A model generated the notes under the pieces. The model was not told the DNA's origin. It saw only the letters and a program-made list of their open reading frames with translations, and did no database searches. Made by a program: the position numbers and the translations under genes. From positions 1-64,000 of the forward strand of contig JAVBWK010000003.1 in NCBI GenBank assembly GCA_036677505.1: a stretch of 64,000 bases of DNA. Direction: 5' to 3'. This document shows positions 53,439 to 62,206 of the stretch, piece by piece. How positions within the stretch are numbered: position 1 is the first letter of the stretch; the number at the start of each line of letters is the position of its first letter. This stretch comes from UBA2227 sp036677505 (GTDB taxonomy: Bacteria; Bacillota_I; Bacilli_A; Erysipelotrichales; Erysipelotrichaceae).

Positions 53439-54281
53439 ATGTTCAAACGAACGAAAGGGTTTGTTGGCATTATCTTAGTTATCGTCCTTACATCATGTAC
53501 CTCATCCATTACGGAGTCTGACATGCAAGTCGTGTTACAGACCTTGTCGCCTGCCAATGCAATCGTGCGTCAGCCGTATCAAATCGAAGAGGTGACTGAA
53601 GAGGTCAAACTCGCAAATCCGAAGACCGTATACAGACAGGGGCCGACCGTTTCCGGTGGTGTCTCTTGGCTTGCGGTCAAAGTAGACAACGGATCGCCTA
53701 AGCTTGAGCGGAAGCGATATATGTTGGCCTATGATCAATCAGGTAATTTATTGTCAAAAGAATTAATCCCAGGATCAGAAGAACTGATTCCCTCTTCTCC
53801 GATTGTTTATCAGTACGGAGCCAAACCTCAACGCGGAGCAGTGTTCTTTCCAAGCCGGATCACCCGGTACGGAGCGGACTGTGGAGGTTGTAAGCCCAAT
53901 GAAAACGGTGAGTCTTATACGGCTTCCGGTGTCATGGTTTCAAGCAACACAGCTGTTCGTCAAATGGACGGAACCTGGCAAGACGGTATTCTGTATGAAG
54001 GATATTATGTCCTGGCATCCAGCAGCAGTCTTCCTCTGTGCACCATTGTCGAAATATCCAACCATAAGTTTTCCGGAATGGGGTTAACCCCGGGAGTGCC
54101 GTTTAAGGCCATTATTCTGGATCGCGGCGTCAGCGGACGCAAGTTGGATTTATTTGTGGGAACGGAAACGAAAATAAACGCTGTGCGTGAATTATCGACG
54201 ATGTACCCGCGTGCGACAATACTCGGTTTTGCGGAATATACTAAGAATTCAATGGGACAACGAATTTGTAAAGTAAACTAA
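53439..54281 (+). CDS. Lipoprotein with G5 and 3D domains (YabE-like)
   Basis: A 280-aa cell-wall-active lipoprotein. The signal peptide ends at VLTSC (Cys20). A G5 domain (about residues 85-135, KRYMLAYDQSGNLLSKELIPG) precedes a 3D domain (about 150-265). The catalytic-type aspartates lie in ITRYGADCGGC and AIILDRGVSGRKLDLFV. 3D domains are lytic transglycosylase-like. Its place between tatD and rnmV is that of Bacillus yabE, but it is shorter and lipid-anchored. AAAGGAG precedes the ATG. Confidence 0.88.
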   Translation: MFKRTKGFVGIILVIVLTSCTSSITESDMQVVLQTLSPANAIVRQPYQIEEVTEEVKLANPKTVYRQGPTVSGGVSWLAVKVDNGSPKLERKRYMLAYDQSGNLLSKELIPGSEELIPSSPIVYQYGAKPQRGAVFFPSRITRYGADCGGCKPNENGESYTASGVMVSSNTAVRQMDGTWQDGILYEGYYVLASSSSLPLCTIVEISNHKFSGMGLTPGVPFKAIILDRGVSGRKLDLFVGTETKINAVRELSTMYPRATILGFAEYTKNSMGQRICKVN

Positions 54282-54310
54282 AGGCGACGAAAGTCGCCTT
54301 TGGTCATTTG

Positions 54311-54319
54311 TGCTATAAT
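54311..54319 (+). promoter_or_regulatory. Extended -10 promoter of rnmV-rsmA-ispE
   Basis: TGCTATAAT, 24 bases before the rnmV ATG. Confidence 0.6.
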
Positions 54320-54343
54320 AGTAACGATAGTAACGGTGGAAAT

Positions 54344-54865
54344 ATGAAAATACAAGAAGTGATTATTGTCGAGGGCATTCATGATCAGGATGCGATCAAG
54401 CAGGCAGTTGAAGCTGATACACTGGTGACCCACGGAACACATATCAGTAAAGAGTTGCTTGATTTCATCCAACGGCTGAATCAGATGCGTGGAGTCATCA
54501 TTTTCACCGATCCGGATACTCCCGGAGACAAAATCCGTAAAAAGATCATGCAGCACATCGGCGGTTGCAAGCATGCAACATTGAGCAATAAACAGTCCCG
54601 CAACAAAGGGAAAGTCGGAATTGAGCATGCCGGCAGCGAAGATATCCGGCTTGCACTTGAAAAGGTAGTTACTTTTTCTTCTATGCAAGACAGCCTGTCA
54701 TGGCATGATTTCTTGGATTTAGGATTAACCGGTCGAAATGACAGTAAAAAACGAAGGGAATATGTGTGCCGTCACTTTGCGTTGCCTTATGCCAATGCAA
54801 AAACACTGTTTCAATATGTCAATATGTGTGGATTGACAAAAAATGAAATCGAGGGGGTATTATGA
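54344..54865 (+). CDS. rnmV: Ribonuclease M5
   Basis: Toprim endonuclease that matures 5S rRNA in low-GC gram-positives, 173 aa. The Toprim glutamate is in VIIVEGIHDQDAI near residue 8 and the DxD in VIIFTDPDTPGDKIRKK near residue 53. KVGIEHAGSEDIRLAL is RNase M5-specific. The open frame starts at 54308, but GGTGGAA is spaced for the ATG at 54344. It overlaps rsmA by four bases, a conserved pairing. Confidence 0.95.
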   Translation: MKIQEVIIVEGIHDQDAIKQAVEADTLVTHGTHISKELLDFIQRLNQMRGVIIFTDPDTPGDKIRKKIMQHIGGCKHATLSNKQSRNKGKVGIEHAGSEDIRLALEKVVTFSSMQDSLSWHDFLDLGLTGRNDSKKRREYVCRHFALPYANAKTLFQYVNMCGLTKNEIEGVL

Positions 54866-55734
54866 GTAAACCGATTGCCAGTTTGAGTAAAACCAAGCAG
54901 ATATTGGAAGAGTTTGATCGAGGAGCAAATAAAACGTTTGGTCAGAATTTTATCATAGATCCCAGTGTTGTCGACAAGATTTCCGATTTGGCACAAGTCG
55001 ATCAGAATACGGCTGTGTTGGAAATCGGTCCTGGGTTGGGCGGACTGACGGAATATTTGTGTTATAAGGCTAAAAAAGTGATTTCAATCGAAATTGATGA
55101 TCATATGATTGAGATACTGAAGAAAACAGTCGGGCATTTTGAAAATCTGGAAGTTATTCATATGGACTTTCTGCAGTTTAACAGTAACCATTGGATATCT
55201 CAGCAGAAAGCATTGGGACATTCGGTGGCTGTGTGCGCAAACCTGCCTTACTATATAACTACTCCTATTCTATTTCAATTGTTTGAGAGTCCGATACTTC
55301 CTGACAGTATTACGGTGATGATGCAAAAGGAAGTTGCCTTGCGCTTCAGTGCGAAACCAAAAACCAAAGATTACAATGCATTAAGTGTGATCGTACAGTA
55401 CTTGTTTGATGTCCAGTTAGTTATGAATGTACCGAAACAGGTATTTTTCCCTATGCCCAAAGTTGATTCGGCCGTCATTCGGTTTACCCCGAAAAGCAAA
55501 AGAAGAACAGTCAATCAGAATACCTTTTTTGAGCTGATTAAGGCATGTTTCAAGCAGCGCCGGAAAACACTGACCAATAATCTGGCGGAGTATCTTAAGG
55601 ATCGAAACAGGGCCATCGAAGTATTGCATGAGTGCTATATTGATCCTAGCAGAAGAGCAGAGACCTGTGAACTGGAAGACTTCTTCCGCTTGTATGAGGT
55701 TATATATGAAAACCAAGGCTTACGCAAAAATTAA
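54862..55734 (+). CDS. rsmA: 16S rRNA dimethyladenosine transferase RsmA (KsgA)
   Basis: Dimethylates A1518 and A1519 of 16S rRNA, 290 aa. The N-terminal NKTFGQNFIIDPSVVDKI, SAM motif I VLEIGPGLGGLTEYL near residue 52 and the catalytic motif ANLPYYITTPIL near residue 127 are present. The C-terminal QRRKTLTNNL segment is typical. It overlaps ispE by 29 bases. Confidence 0.96.
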   Translation: MSKPIASLSKTKQILEEFDRGANKTFGQNFIIDPSVVDKISDLAQVDQNTAVLEIGPGLGGLTEYLCYKAKKVISIEIDDHMIEILKKTVGHFENLEVIHMDFLQFNSNHWISQQKALGHSVAVCANLPYYITTPILFQLFESPILPDSITVMMQKEVALRFSAKPKTKDYNALSVIVQYLFDVQLVMNVPKQVFFPMPKVDSAVIRFTPKSKRRTVNQNTFFELIKACFKQRRKTLTNNLAEYLKDRNRAIEVLHECYIDPSRRAETCELEDFFRLYEVIYENQGLRKN

Positions 55735-56545
55735 CCTATATTTGGATGTTGTCGGAAAATGCGCTGATGGTTATCATGATTTACAAATGGTTATGATTCC
55801 CATCGATCTTTTTGATGTGATTGAAATTGAAACAGCACATGACACATTGCTGACCTGCGATAAGGCCTATATTCCGGTTGATGGCCGTAATACGGTCGTC
55901 AAAGCTTATCATCTGATGAAGACGACTTTTAAGATTAAAGATGAGCATCATATCCGATTGGTGAAAAATATACCGGCTCAGGCAGGTCTTGCCGGAGGAA
56001 GCACTGATGGTGCAGCTGTAATTCGTTTGTTTAATGATATGTATAATTTGAACTTAACGGTCAGCCAGCTGATTGATTTGGCGATTCAGGTTGGTGCGGA
56101 TGTTCCGTTTTGTTTGTTTGAAAAAACGGCGATTGTCGAAGGAATTGGTGAAATCATCACTCCCATCGAACGCACATGTGACTTTTTTCTGTTTTTAGTC
56201 AAACCTAAGTTCGGAATCAGCACCAAAGCTCTGTTTGAACAGTTCAATATAAGCCCTGATAAAGGCAACACTTTCGAGAAGATGGTCACTTCTCTTCAAG
56301 GGAATGATTATCAGGGTGTTTGCGATTCGGTGTATAACCGGCTTCAGCAAGAAGCGATCCGTATCAATCCGCAAATCAACAGAATCATTAAAGAATTGAC
56401 TGATTTTGGGTTTGACCGTGTAGCCATGACCGGAAGCGGATCGGTCATTTATGGAATCACAAAAGATGAGTCACTTGTGAATCGTGCCGTTGAAGCCTTT
56501 GTGTATAAATATCCATTTGTTAAAAAAGCGAGAATTATCGGTTGA
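55706..56545 (+). CDS. ispE: 4-diphosphocytidyl-2-C-methyl-D-erythritol kinase IspE
   Basis: GHMP kinase of the MEP isoprenoid pathway, 279 aa. The start KTKAYAKINLYLDVVGK, the GHMP glycine-rich loop PAQAGLAGGSTDGAAVIR near residue 93 and the C-terminal VAMTGSGSVIYG are diagnostic. The open frame starts at 55628, but the ATG at 55706 follows GAGG and gives the family N-terminus. This implies the MEP rather than the mevalonate pathway. A terminator spans its stop codon. Confidence 0.96.
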   Translation: MKTKAYAKINLYLDVVGKCADGYHDLQMVMIPIDLFDVIEIETAHDTLLTCDKAYIPVDGRNTVVKAYHLMKTTFKIKDEHHIRLVKNIPAQAGLAGGSTDGAAVIRLFNDMYNLNLTVSQLIDLAIQVGADVPFCLFEKTAIVEGIGEIITPIERTCDFFLFLVKPKFGISTKALFEQFNISPDKGNTFEKMVTSLQGNDYQGVCDSVYNRLQQEAIRINPQINRIIKELTDFGFDRVAMTGSGSVIYGITKDESLVNRAVEAFVYKYPFVKKARIIG

Positions 56546-56569
56546 TACAATCTTTTCAACCGATTTTTT
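56537..56569 (+). terminator. Terminator over the ispE stop codon
   Basis: ATCGGTTGA and TCAACCGAT arms, the first ending with the ispE TGA, followed by T6. Confidence 0.9.
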
Positions 56570-56577
56570 GATAAAAT
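56569..56577 (+). promoter_or_regulatory. Extended -10 promoter of glmU-prs
   Basis: TGATAAAAT directly adjoining the ispE terminator T-run; 18 bases before the glmU ATG. Confidence 0.55.
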
Positions 56578-56595
56578 AGAGAAGGAGGGATGCTT

Positions 56596-57951
56596 ATGAA
56601 ATCCGCAATTGTATTAGCTGCCGGCAAAGGCACTCGCATGAAGTCCTCAAAAAATAAAGTCATGCATGAAGTTTTGGGAAAACCTATGATCGGCCATGTG
56701 GTCGGGCGACTTGAGAAACTTGATGTGGACAATATCGTTGTGGTCGTCGGTCATCAGGCGGAGGAAATCGAGAGTTATTTACAACAACGAGTTACCTATG
56801 CATTACAAGATCCGCAGTTAGGTACGGGTCATGCGGTCATGCAGGCAAAATCACTCAGTGAGGTAGGCGGTCAGACACTGATCCTTTATGGTGACTGTCC
56901 GTTGGTTCAAGCGGAAACGATGAATCAGTTATATGAGTCTAATCAAGGAAAAGCGTTGACCGTATTAACTGCGATATTGGAAGATCCGGCGCATTACGGT
57001 CGTATCATTCGTGATCACAAAGGGAAATTTGTCAGAATCGTCGAGTATAAGGATTGTAATGAAGAGCAGCGCAAAATCAAAGAAATCAATACAGGCATTT
57101 ACTGCGTAGATAATCAGCTTTTATTTAAACATATTTCTGAAATCTCAAATAATAACGCTCAGAAAGAGTACTATATTACGGACTTGGTTGAAATTTTCCA
57201 TCACAACGGTTATGATATTCAGGGTTTGCCTGTGTCGGATGTCAATGAGGTCATGGGTATCAACGATCGTGTGGATTTAGCCAAGGCTACGGCTTGGTTA
57301 CAGGCACATATCAATCGTAAATGGATGCTCGAGGGTGTGACCTTCATCGACCCGATGTCGTCTTATGTTGAAGAGGATGTCATGATTGGTGAAGATACGG
57401 TGATTTATCCCAATGTTTATCTTCAAAAAGGGACGGTCATCGGTAAATCAAATACGATCCTTCCCCAGACGTTCATCGTGGGCAGTATCATTGGTGATTT
57501 CAATAAAATCGACAGCTCGCGAATAACGGACAGCCGGATAGATAACCATGTCAGTATCGGACCGTTTGCACATTTGCGTAACGGAACGGTCATTGAATCG
57601 AAAAACCGCATTGGTAACTTTGTGGAGTTTAAGAACTCTCATATCGGTTATGACAGCCGCTGTGCTCATTTGACGTATATCGGTGATGCCGAAATCGGAA
57701 GTAAGGTTAATTTGGGATGCGGAGTGGTCACTGTGAATTATGATGGTAAGAATAAATTTAAAACAGTTATCAAAGATGGGGCGTTTATCGGCAGTAATGT
57801 CAATTTGATTGCTCCGATCACGATTGGCAAGGATGCGGTCGTGGCGGCTGGCACGACGGCCAATATGGATGTCGAGGATGGTGAAATGGCGATTGGCCGA
57901 AGCCGTCAGGAAAACAAAGCAAATTACGGATTCAAATATAAAAACAAATAA
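56596..57951 (+). CDS. glmU: Bifunctional UDP-N-acetylglucosamine synthase GlmU
   Basis: Acetylates glucosamine-1-phosphate and uridylylates the product to UDP-GlcNAc for peptidoglycan; 451 aa. The N-terminal pyrophosphorylase has LAAGKGTRMKSSKNKVMHE and QLGTGHAV. From about residue 250 a left-handed beta-helix of hexapeptide repeats forms the acetyltransferase, with NFVEFKNS near residue 330 and GVVTVNYDG near 380. GGAGGG precedes the ATG at 56596, preferred over 56590. It is cotranscribed with prs after 11 bases. Confidence 0.96.
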   Translation: MKSAIVLAAGKGTRMKSSKNKVMHEVLGKPMIGHVVGRLEKLDVDNIVVVVGHQAEEIESYLQQRVTYALQDPQLGTGHAVMQAKSLSEVGGQTLILYGDCPLVQAETMNQLYESNQGKALTVLTAILEDPAHYGRIIRDHKGKFVRIVEYKDCNEEQRKIKEINTGIYCVDNQLLFKHISEISNNNAQKEYYITDLVEIFHHNGYDIQGLPVSDVNEVMGINDRVDLAKATAWLQAHINRKWMLEGVTFIDPMSSYVEEDVMIGEDTVIYPNVYLQKGTVIGKSNTILPQTFIVGSIIGDFNKIDSSRITDSRIDNHVSIGPFAHLRNGTVIESKNRIGNFVEFKNSHIGYDSRCAHLTYIGDAEIGSKVNLGCGVVTVNYDGKNKFKTVIKDGAFIGSNVNLIAPITIGKDAVVAAGTTANMDVEDGEMAIGRSRQENKANYGFKYKNK

Positions 57952-57962
57952 GGGGTAATCAC

Positions 57963-58922
57963 ATGGTAAAAGATACGATCATATTTGCATTAACGACAAG
58001 CATTGATTTGACGGATGAGATCTGCGGTTATTTGGGAATGCCTCGCGGGCGCTGTTCGGTCAAGCACTTCGCGGATGGCGAAATCATCGTCGAACCCGAA
58101 GAGTCGGTTCGTGGGAAACATGTTTTCCTGGTTCAGTCAACATGCAATCCGGTTTCTGAGAGTTACATGGAAGTCCTGGTTGCACTGGACGCCTTAAAGC
58201 GCGCATCTGCGGGAGAAGTCACCGTCGTTATGCCTTATTACGGTTATGCACGACAGGACCGAAAAGCCCGTGCAAGACAACCGATCACTGCGAAGCTGAT
58301 GGCCGATCTGTTGCAGGTAGCCGGAGCCGATCGTATCGTCACGTTGGACTTGCATGCTCCGCAGATCCAAGGATTCTTTAATGTGCCGATTGATGATCTC
58401 ACGGCAGTTTCGATGATCGGACAGTATTTCCGTGCCAAGCATTTCGAGGGTGAAGTCGTTATCGTTTCACCGGATCATGGCGGTGCGACCCGTGCCCGCC
58501 GACTGGCGGATTCAATGCCGGGAACGACGATTGCCATCATTGACAAGCGTCGTACGAAGCCCAATGTCGCTGAAGCGATCAATTTGATTGGGGATGTCAA
58601 CGGAAAAACCTGTATCATCGTTGATGATATTATTGATACCGGCGGCTCGTTGTTGGGTGGAGTTCAGATGTTGTATGATAAAGGAGCAAAAGAAGTGTAT
58701 TGTGCCTGTTCGCACGGAATTCTATCAGGAACAGCTTTGGAACGGGTCAAGAATTCTCCGATCAAAGAGCTGGTTATCACAAACTCTATTCCATTGACTC
58801 CTGAAAAACGGGCAGAGCCGAAGATCAAGCAGATTTCGATCGGTTATATGTTAGCTAAAACGATCGAAGCGATTCACGATCACACTCCGGTCAGCGAGCT
58901 GTATAATATATTTAATGATTAG
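57963..58922 (+). CDS. prs: Ribose-phosphate pyrophosphokinase
   Basis: Makes PRPP from ribose-5-phosphate and ATP, 319 aa. The flexible-loop segment YARQDRKARARQPITAKL lies near residue 95, LDLHAPQIQGFF near 128, and the PRPP-binding CIIVDDIIDTGGSL near 218. The glmU-prs order is conserved with Bacillus. A terminator begins in its stop codon. Confidence 0.97.
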   Translation: MVKDTIIFALTTSIDLTDEICGYLGMPRGRCSVKHFADGEIIVEPEESVRGKHVFLVQSTCNPVSESYMEVLVALDALKRASAGEVTVVMPYYGYARQDRKARARQPITAKLMADLLQVAGADRIVTLDLHAPQIQGFFNVPIDDLTAVSMIGQYFRAKHFEGEVVIVSPDHGGATRARRLADSMPGTTIAIIDKRRTKPNVAEAINLIGDVNGKTCIIVDDIIDTGGSLLGGVQMLYDKGAKEVYCACSHGILSGTALERVKNSPIKELVITNSIPLTPEKRAEPKIKQISIGYMLAKTIEAIHDHTPVSELYNIFND

Positions 58923-58939
58923 GGCGTAAGCCCTTTTTT
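58921..58939 (+). terminator. Terminator after prs
   Basis: AGGGC and GCCCT around GTAA then T6, overlapping the TAG. Confidence 0.85.
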
Positions 58940-58940
58940 A

Positions 58941-58963
58941 AATAAAAATGCCCATATGGGCAT
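58941..58963 (-). terminator. Terminator after addA
   Basis: The 16-bp perfect palindrome ATGCCCATATGGGCAT is followed on the minus strand by TTTTATTT. Confidence 0.75.
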
Positions 58964-58966
58964 AGT

Positions 58967-61900
58967 CTAGGAAACTTGAGAATCTAATTGAATATACTCA
59001 TTCAGATCGAAGCTGTAGAGATACGCTTCGATTTTTTTGTCCGTCGTATAAGACATGGCTTGCACATAGGTATCCATCTGGTGTCTGTGCCTTTCGATCA
59101 ACTGATCCGGTAAAACATTGCGGTCGGTTTTGAAGTCAACAATGATAAGCTTTTCATCGGATTCCGCAATCATATCGATGTACCCATAGACCATCTGCTG
59201 ATTCAGTTTGGCCATAAACGGAACTTCGTGACTGATCTTGGCTGCGTACAATTGGCGGGTGAAGGGATGATGGCTGTAACGCAATAGCTGCTCAATCATA
59301 ACTTCACTCAACGATAAGTTTAACTGAAGCAATCCTTCTTTCGAGAAAGGTACGTGTGATGATAATTGCATGACCCTGTGCATCAATGTTCCTTGTTGAG
59401 TTGGTTTTAGGTCGCCAGTGACGTATATTCTTGGGATGTATGTCTGTTCTTTTAACGATGGGATAACTCTGGATGTCGATGTCTGAACTTTATCGTAAAG
59501 GGGCAATGGAGTTTGCTCATCGGATCTCGCAGATAATCTGACAGTTCTCATTCCCTCAGTAGAGATACGGTTAAGCTGATATACATCAGGATCGAGATGT
59601 CTCAGCGCATGAAGAATCCAGCCTTGCGTACCTACGCGTTCAAACACCGTGAGCATGGAAATATCTTTTGGTTCGGTCAGTTTCTTCTCGCTGCCGACGA
59701 TAATCATTTTTTCCTGAGCACGTGTCAGGGCAACATAAAGGACCCGGATCTGCTCTTCGAGTTCTTCCTTGGTGGCTTTGAATTCGATGATCTGTCTGAG
59801 TAAATTTACCTTTTTGAAGCGTTTCGGAAGGAGCAAAGTGTGCAATCCCAATCCCAGGTACTCATCAATGATCAACGGCTGTTTCAGATCGATGATAGCA
59901 TTTGAAGTTGTGGTCCAATAGAAGACGACCTTAAACTGCAATCCTTTGGACTGATGAATCGTCATGACTTTAACGACATCATCTTCACTGTTGACAGGAA
60001 TGGCTTCCGAACTTTTCTCATCTGAAATTTTATCAATCAAAGACACAAAACCGTAAATACCGCCAATCCCGCTTTGATCGAAACCGATGGCCTTTTCAAA
60101 CAGTAAATCCAAATTGGTTTTTTCCTGATGATTGCAATAATCATCATAAAAGTTGTTCAGACTGTAAATTCTGTTCAATGAATCCGAAATACTCAAGTAC
60201 TGAAGATCGTTTCGAAGAGCTTGCAATGTCTGGAAAATATCCGGATGAAGTTCTTCCAACGATGTTTGCCAGTTGCGCCTGGTGCGATTCCGTAAGGCCA
60301 ATTGAGCCCCTTCATCCGCACTTAAGTTAAAAAACGGTGAGAAAAGTATTCCGAATAAGGCAACTTCATTGTCGGTCTGGGTGATCCATCGGTAGATATT
60401 CATGACAGCAGAGATGGCTTGTGACTGATAAAACCCACTCTTACTGTCAATAAAATATGGAATATTCGCTTCATCAAATGCAGCTTTCAAATCTTCTTTC
60501 AGTGCATGTGATCGCACCAAAACGACCATATCCCGATAGGCAATATTATCCTTGCGATGAAGCTGATGCATACGGCTGGCAATATAATTGGCGCGTAATA
60601 CTTTGTCATTGATATTGCCATCGATTATCTCTTCTTTATATCCATCCTCAGATACTTCCTCATTATCACTCTCGTTTTCTTCTGTCGGCTCATCATCTTT
60701 CGACTCATCGATTTGTAAAATATCGATTTCGACCGGATATCCGTCTGTCAGCTGGCTGTCTTTCCCGCAGGTGACATGATCTTCATCAAGATAAACATCC
60801 TCAAAATTATCGATGTTCATCAATACATTGAACAATTGATTATTAAACTCAACGATGGGTTGTTTAGAGCGGTAATTATGTTCTAAGGTCAACTGCCTGA
60901 CATCTGTTTGCTTGTTTAGAGATCTCATCAATGCAGGCTTAGCTCCGCGAAAGCGATAGATTGACTGTTTGACATCACCGACGCGGAAAATGTTTTTACC
61001 TTTTGAAACACGGGAGATGATTGCGTCCTGCAGGTGATTGGTATCTTGAAATTCATCAACCATGATTTCATCGAAGTGCTGTTGATAACTAAGATGTATT
61101 TTGTGATCTTCGTTGTAAAGTATTTCGAAGGCAAAGCGCTCCATATCATCAAAATCGATGCATTGATGTTCTTTTTTCTTCTCAACGTAATAAACATGAT
61201 AATCCATGGCCATCGATAATAATAGTTCAATCATGGGTTTCTGCTGATGAAGATGTTCAAGGTATTCTGATTCGCCTAAAAACAGGTTGGCCTTTGCCTT
61301 ACATAGTTTATTGAGTTTTTCGCGAAGTTTATTGAATTCATTTTGTGTCCGAATCGTACTGATGGGATTTTCGGCCATTATGGTCCAAATATGAGTATAA
61401 GTATCAAGATCTTGTTGTTGAATCGAAGGATACAGTTGTTCGACACGATTGCAGATGAACTCTGTTTCCACAATAGCTTTATCGTTATTCAGAGCTTTCG
61501 CCATTAACAACACTTCATTGCTGAGCTTTTTTGCCTGATGGGCGTACAGTGTCAGAAGTTCTCGCAGATGCCGTGTAATCACATCGGGCAGCATGTCGAT
61601 TTTAAGCCGCTTGTCATACAATGACAGCATTTGATCTATCCATGCCCGAGGATTCTTTTGCTGGGCTAACACGGAACTGATTTTCAAGACGGAATTACGA
61701 AAGTCCGTGAGTTCTTCGCTTCGTGAACTGAAATATTGGGCGACCTGAACAAATCTTGAAACGTCAGAAGATTGTATGTATCGGTCGAATGTTTTATTCA
61801 GACATTCCTGTTGGTATATGGTTTTGGTAGCTTCATCGAGAATATTATTCACTTGTTTTGGATCAAGACCGATGATATGACCATGGTTCTTTACGACTGT

Positions 61901-62206
61901 CAGGCAAAAAGAGTGAATAGTCGATATGTTAGCTGTCTGTAAAAATATAATTTGCTCTTCAAGGAACGGATCGTAGTTTTCTGAAAGTTTAAGATGCATC
62001 TCCGCCTGCAGGCGGTGTTTCATCTCCGCGGCAGCAGCTTCGGTAAAGGTCAGAGCCAGAATGCGGGAAACCGGAATCTTATCCATAATGATTCGCTTGA
62101 TCAGACGGTCAATCAGCACGGTCGTTTTACCGGCACCTGCCGAAGCGCTGACTAAAATATCCTGATTGACTGTTTCAATCGCAGCGATTTGTGATGGTGT
62201 TCTCAT
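58967..62206 (-). CDS. addA: ATP-dependent helicase/nuclease subunit A (AddA/RexA)
   Basis: UvrD-type helicase plus nuclease of the RecBCD-equivalent AddAB complex, 1079 aa. Walker A VSASAGAGKTTVLIDRLI is near residue 17, Walker B IMVDEFQDTNHLQD near 385, and motif VI VLYVALTRAQEK near 820. The C-terminal nuclease has GYIDMIAESDEKLIIVDFKTDRN near residue 1020. A very acidic insert (about residues 495-535, DDEPTEENESDNEEVSEDG) lies between helicase motifs. It overlaps addB by four bases. Confidence 0.95.
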   Translation of the reverse strand: MRTPSQIAAIETVNQDILVSASAGAGKTTVLIDRLIKRIIMDKIPVSRILALTFTEAAAAEMKHRLQAEMHLKLSENYDPFLEEQIIFLQTANISTIHSFCLTVVKNHGHIIGLDPKQVNNILDEATKTIYQQECLNKTFDRYIQSSDVSRFVQVAQYFSSRSEELTDFRNSVLKISSVLAQQKNPRAWIDQMLSLYDKRLKIDMLPDVITRHLRELLTLYAHQAKKLSNEVLLMAKALNNDKAIVETEFICNRVEQLYPSIQQQDLDTYTHIWTIMAENPISTIRTQNEFNKLREKLNKLCKAKANLFLGESEYLEHLHQQKPMIELLLSMAMDYHVYYVEKKKEHQCIDFDDMERFAFEILYNEDHKIHLSYQQHFDEIMVDEFQDTNHLQDAIISRVSKGKNIFRVGDVKQSIYRFRGAKPALMRSLNKQTDVRQLTLEHNYRSKQPIVEFNNQLFNVLMNIDNFEDVYLDEDHVTCGKDSQLTDGYPVEIDILQIDESKDDEPTEENESDNEEVSEDGYKEEIIDGNINDKVLRANYIASRMHQLHRKDNIAYRDMVVLVRSHALKEDLKAAFDEANIPYFIDSKSGFYQSQAISAVMNIYRWITQTDNEVALFGILFSPFFNLSADEGAQLALRNRTRRNWQTSLEELHPDIFQTLQALRNDLQYLSISDSLNRIYSLNNFYDDYCNHQEKTNLDLLFEKAIGFDQSGIGGIYGFVSLIDKISDEKSSEAIPVNSEDDVVKVMTIHQSKGLQFKVVFYWTTTSNAIIDLKQPLIIDEYLGLGLHTLLLPKRFKKVNLLRQIIEFKATKEELEEQIRVLYVALTRAQEKMIIVGSEKKLTEPKDISMLTVFERVGTQGWILHALRHLDPDVYQLNRISTEGMRTVRLSARSDEQTPLPLYDKVQTSTSRVIPSLKEQTYIPRIYVTGDLKPTQQGTLMHRVMQLSSHVPFSKEGLLQLNLSLSEVMIEQLLRYSHHPFTRQLYAAKISHEVPFMAKLNQQMVYGYIDMIAESDEKLIIVDFKTDRNVLPDQLIERHRHQMDTYVQAMSYTTDKKIEAYLYSFDLNEYIQLDSQVS

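Noticed and set aside
54281..54302. GGCGAC/GTCGCC hairpin after the YabE-like gene
   Set aside because: Good stem but no T-run follows on the plus strand, so I did not call it a terminator.
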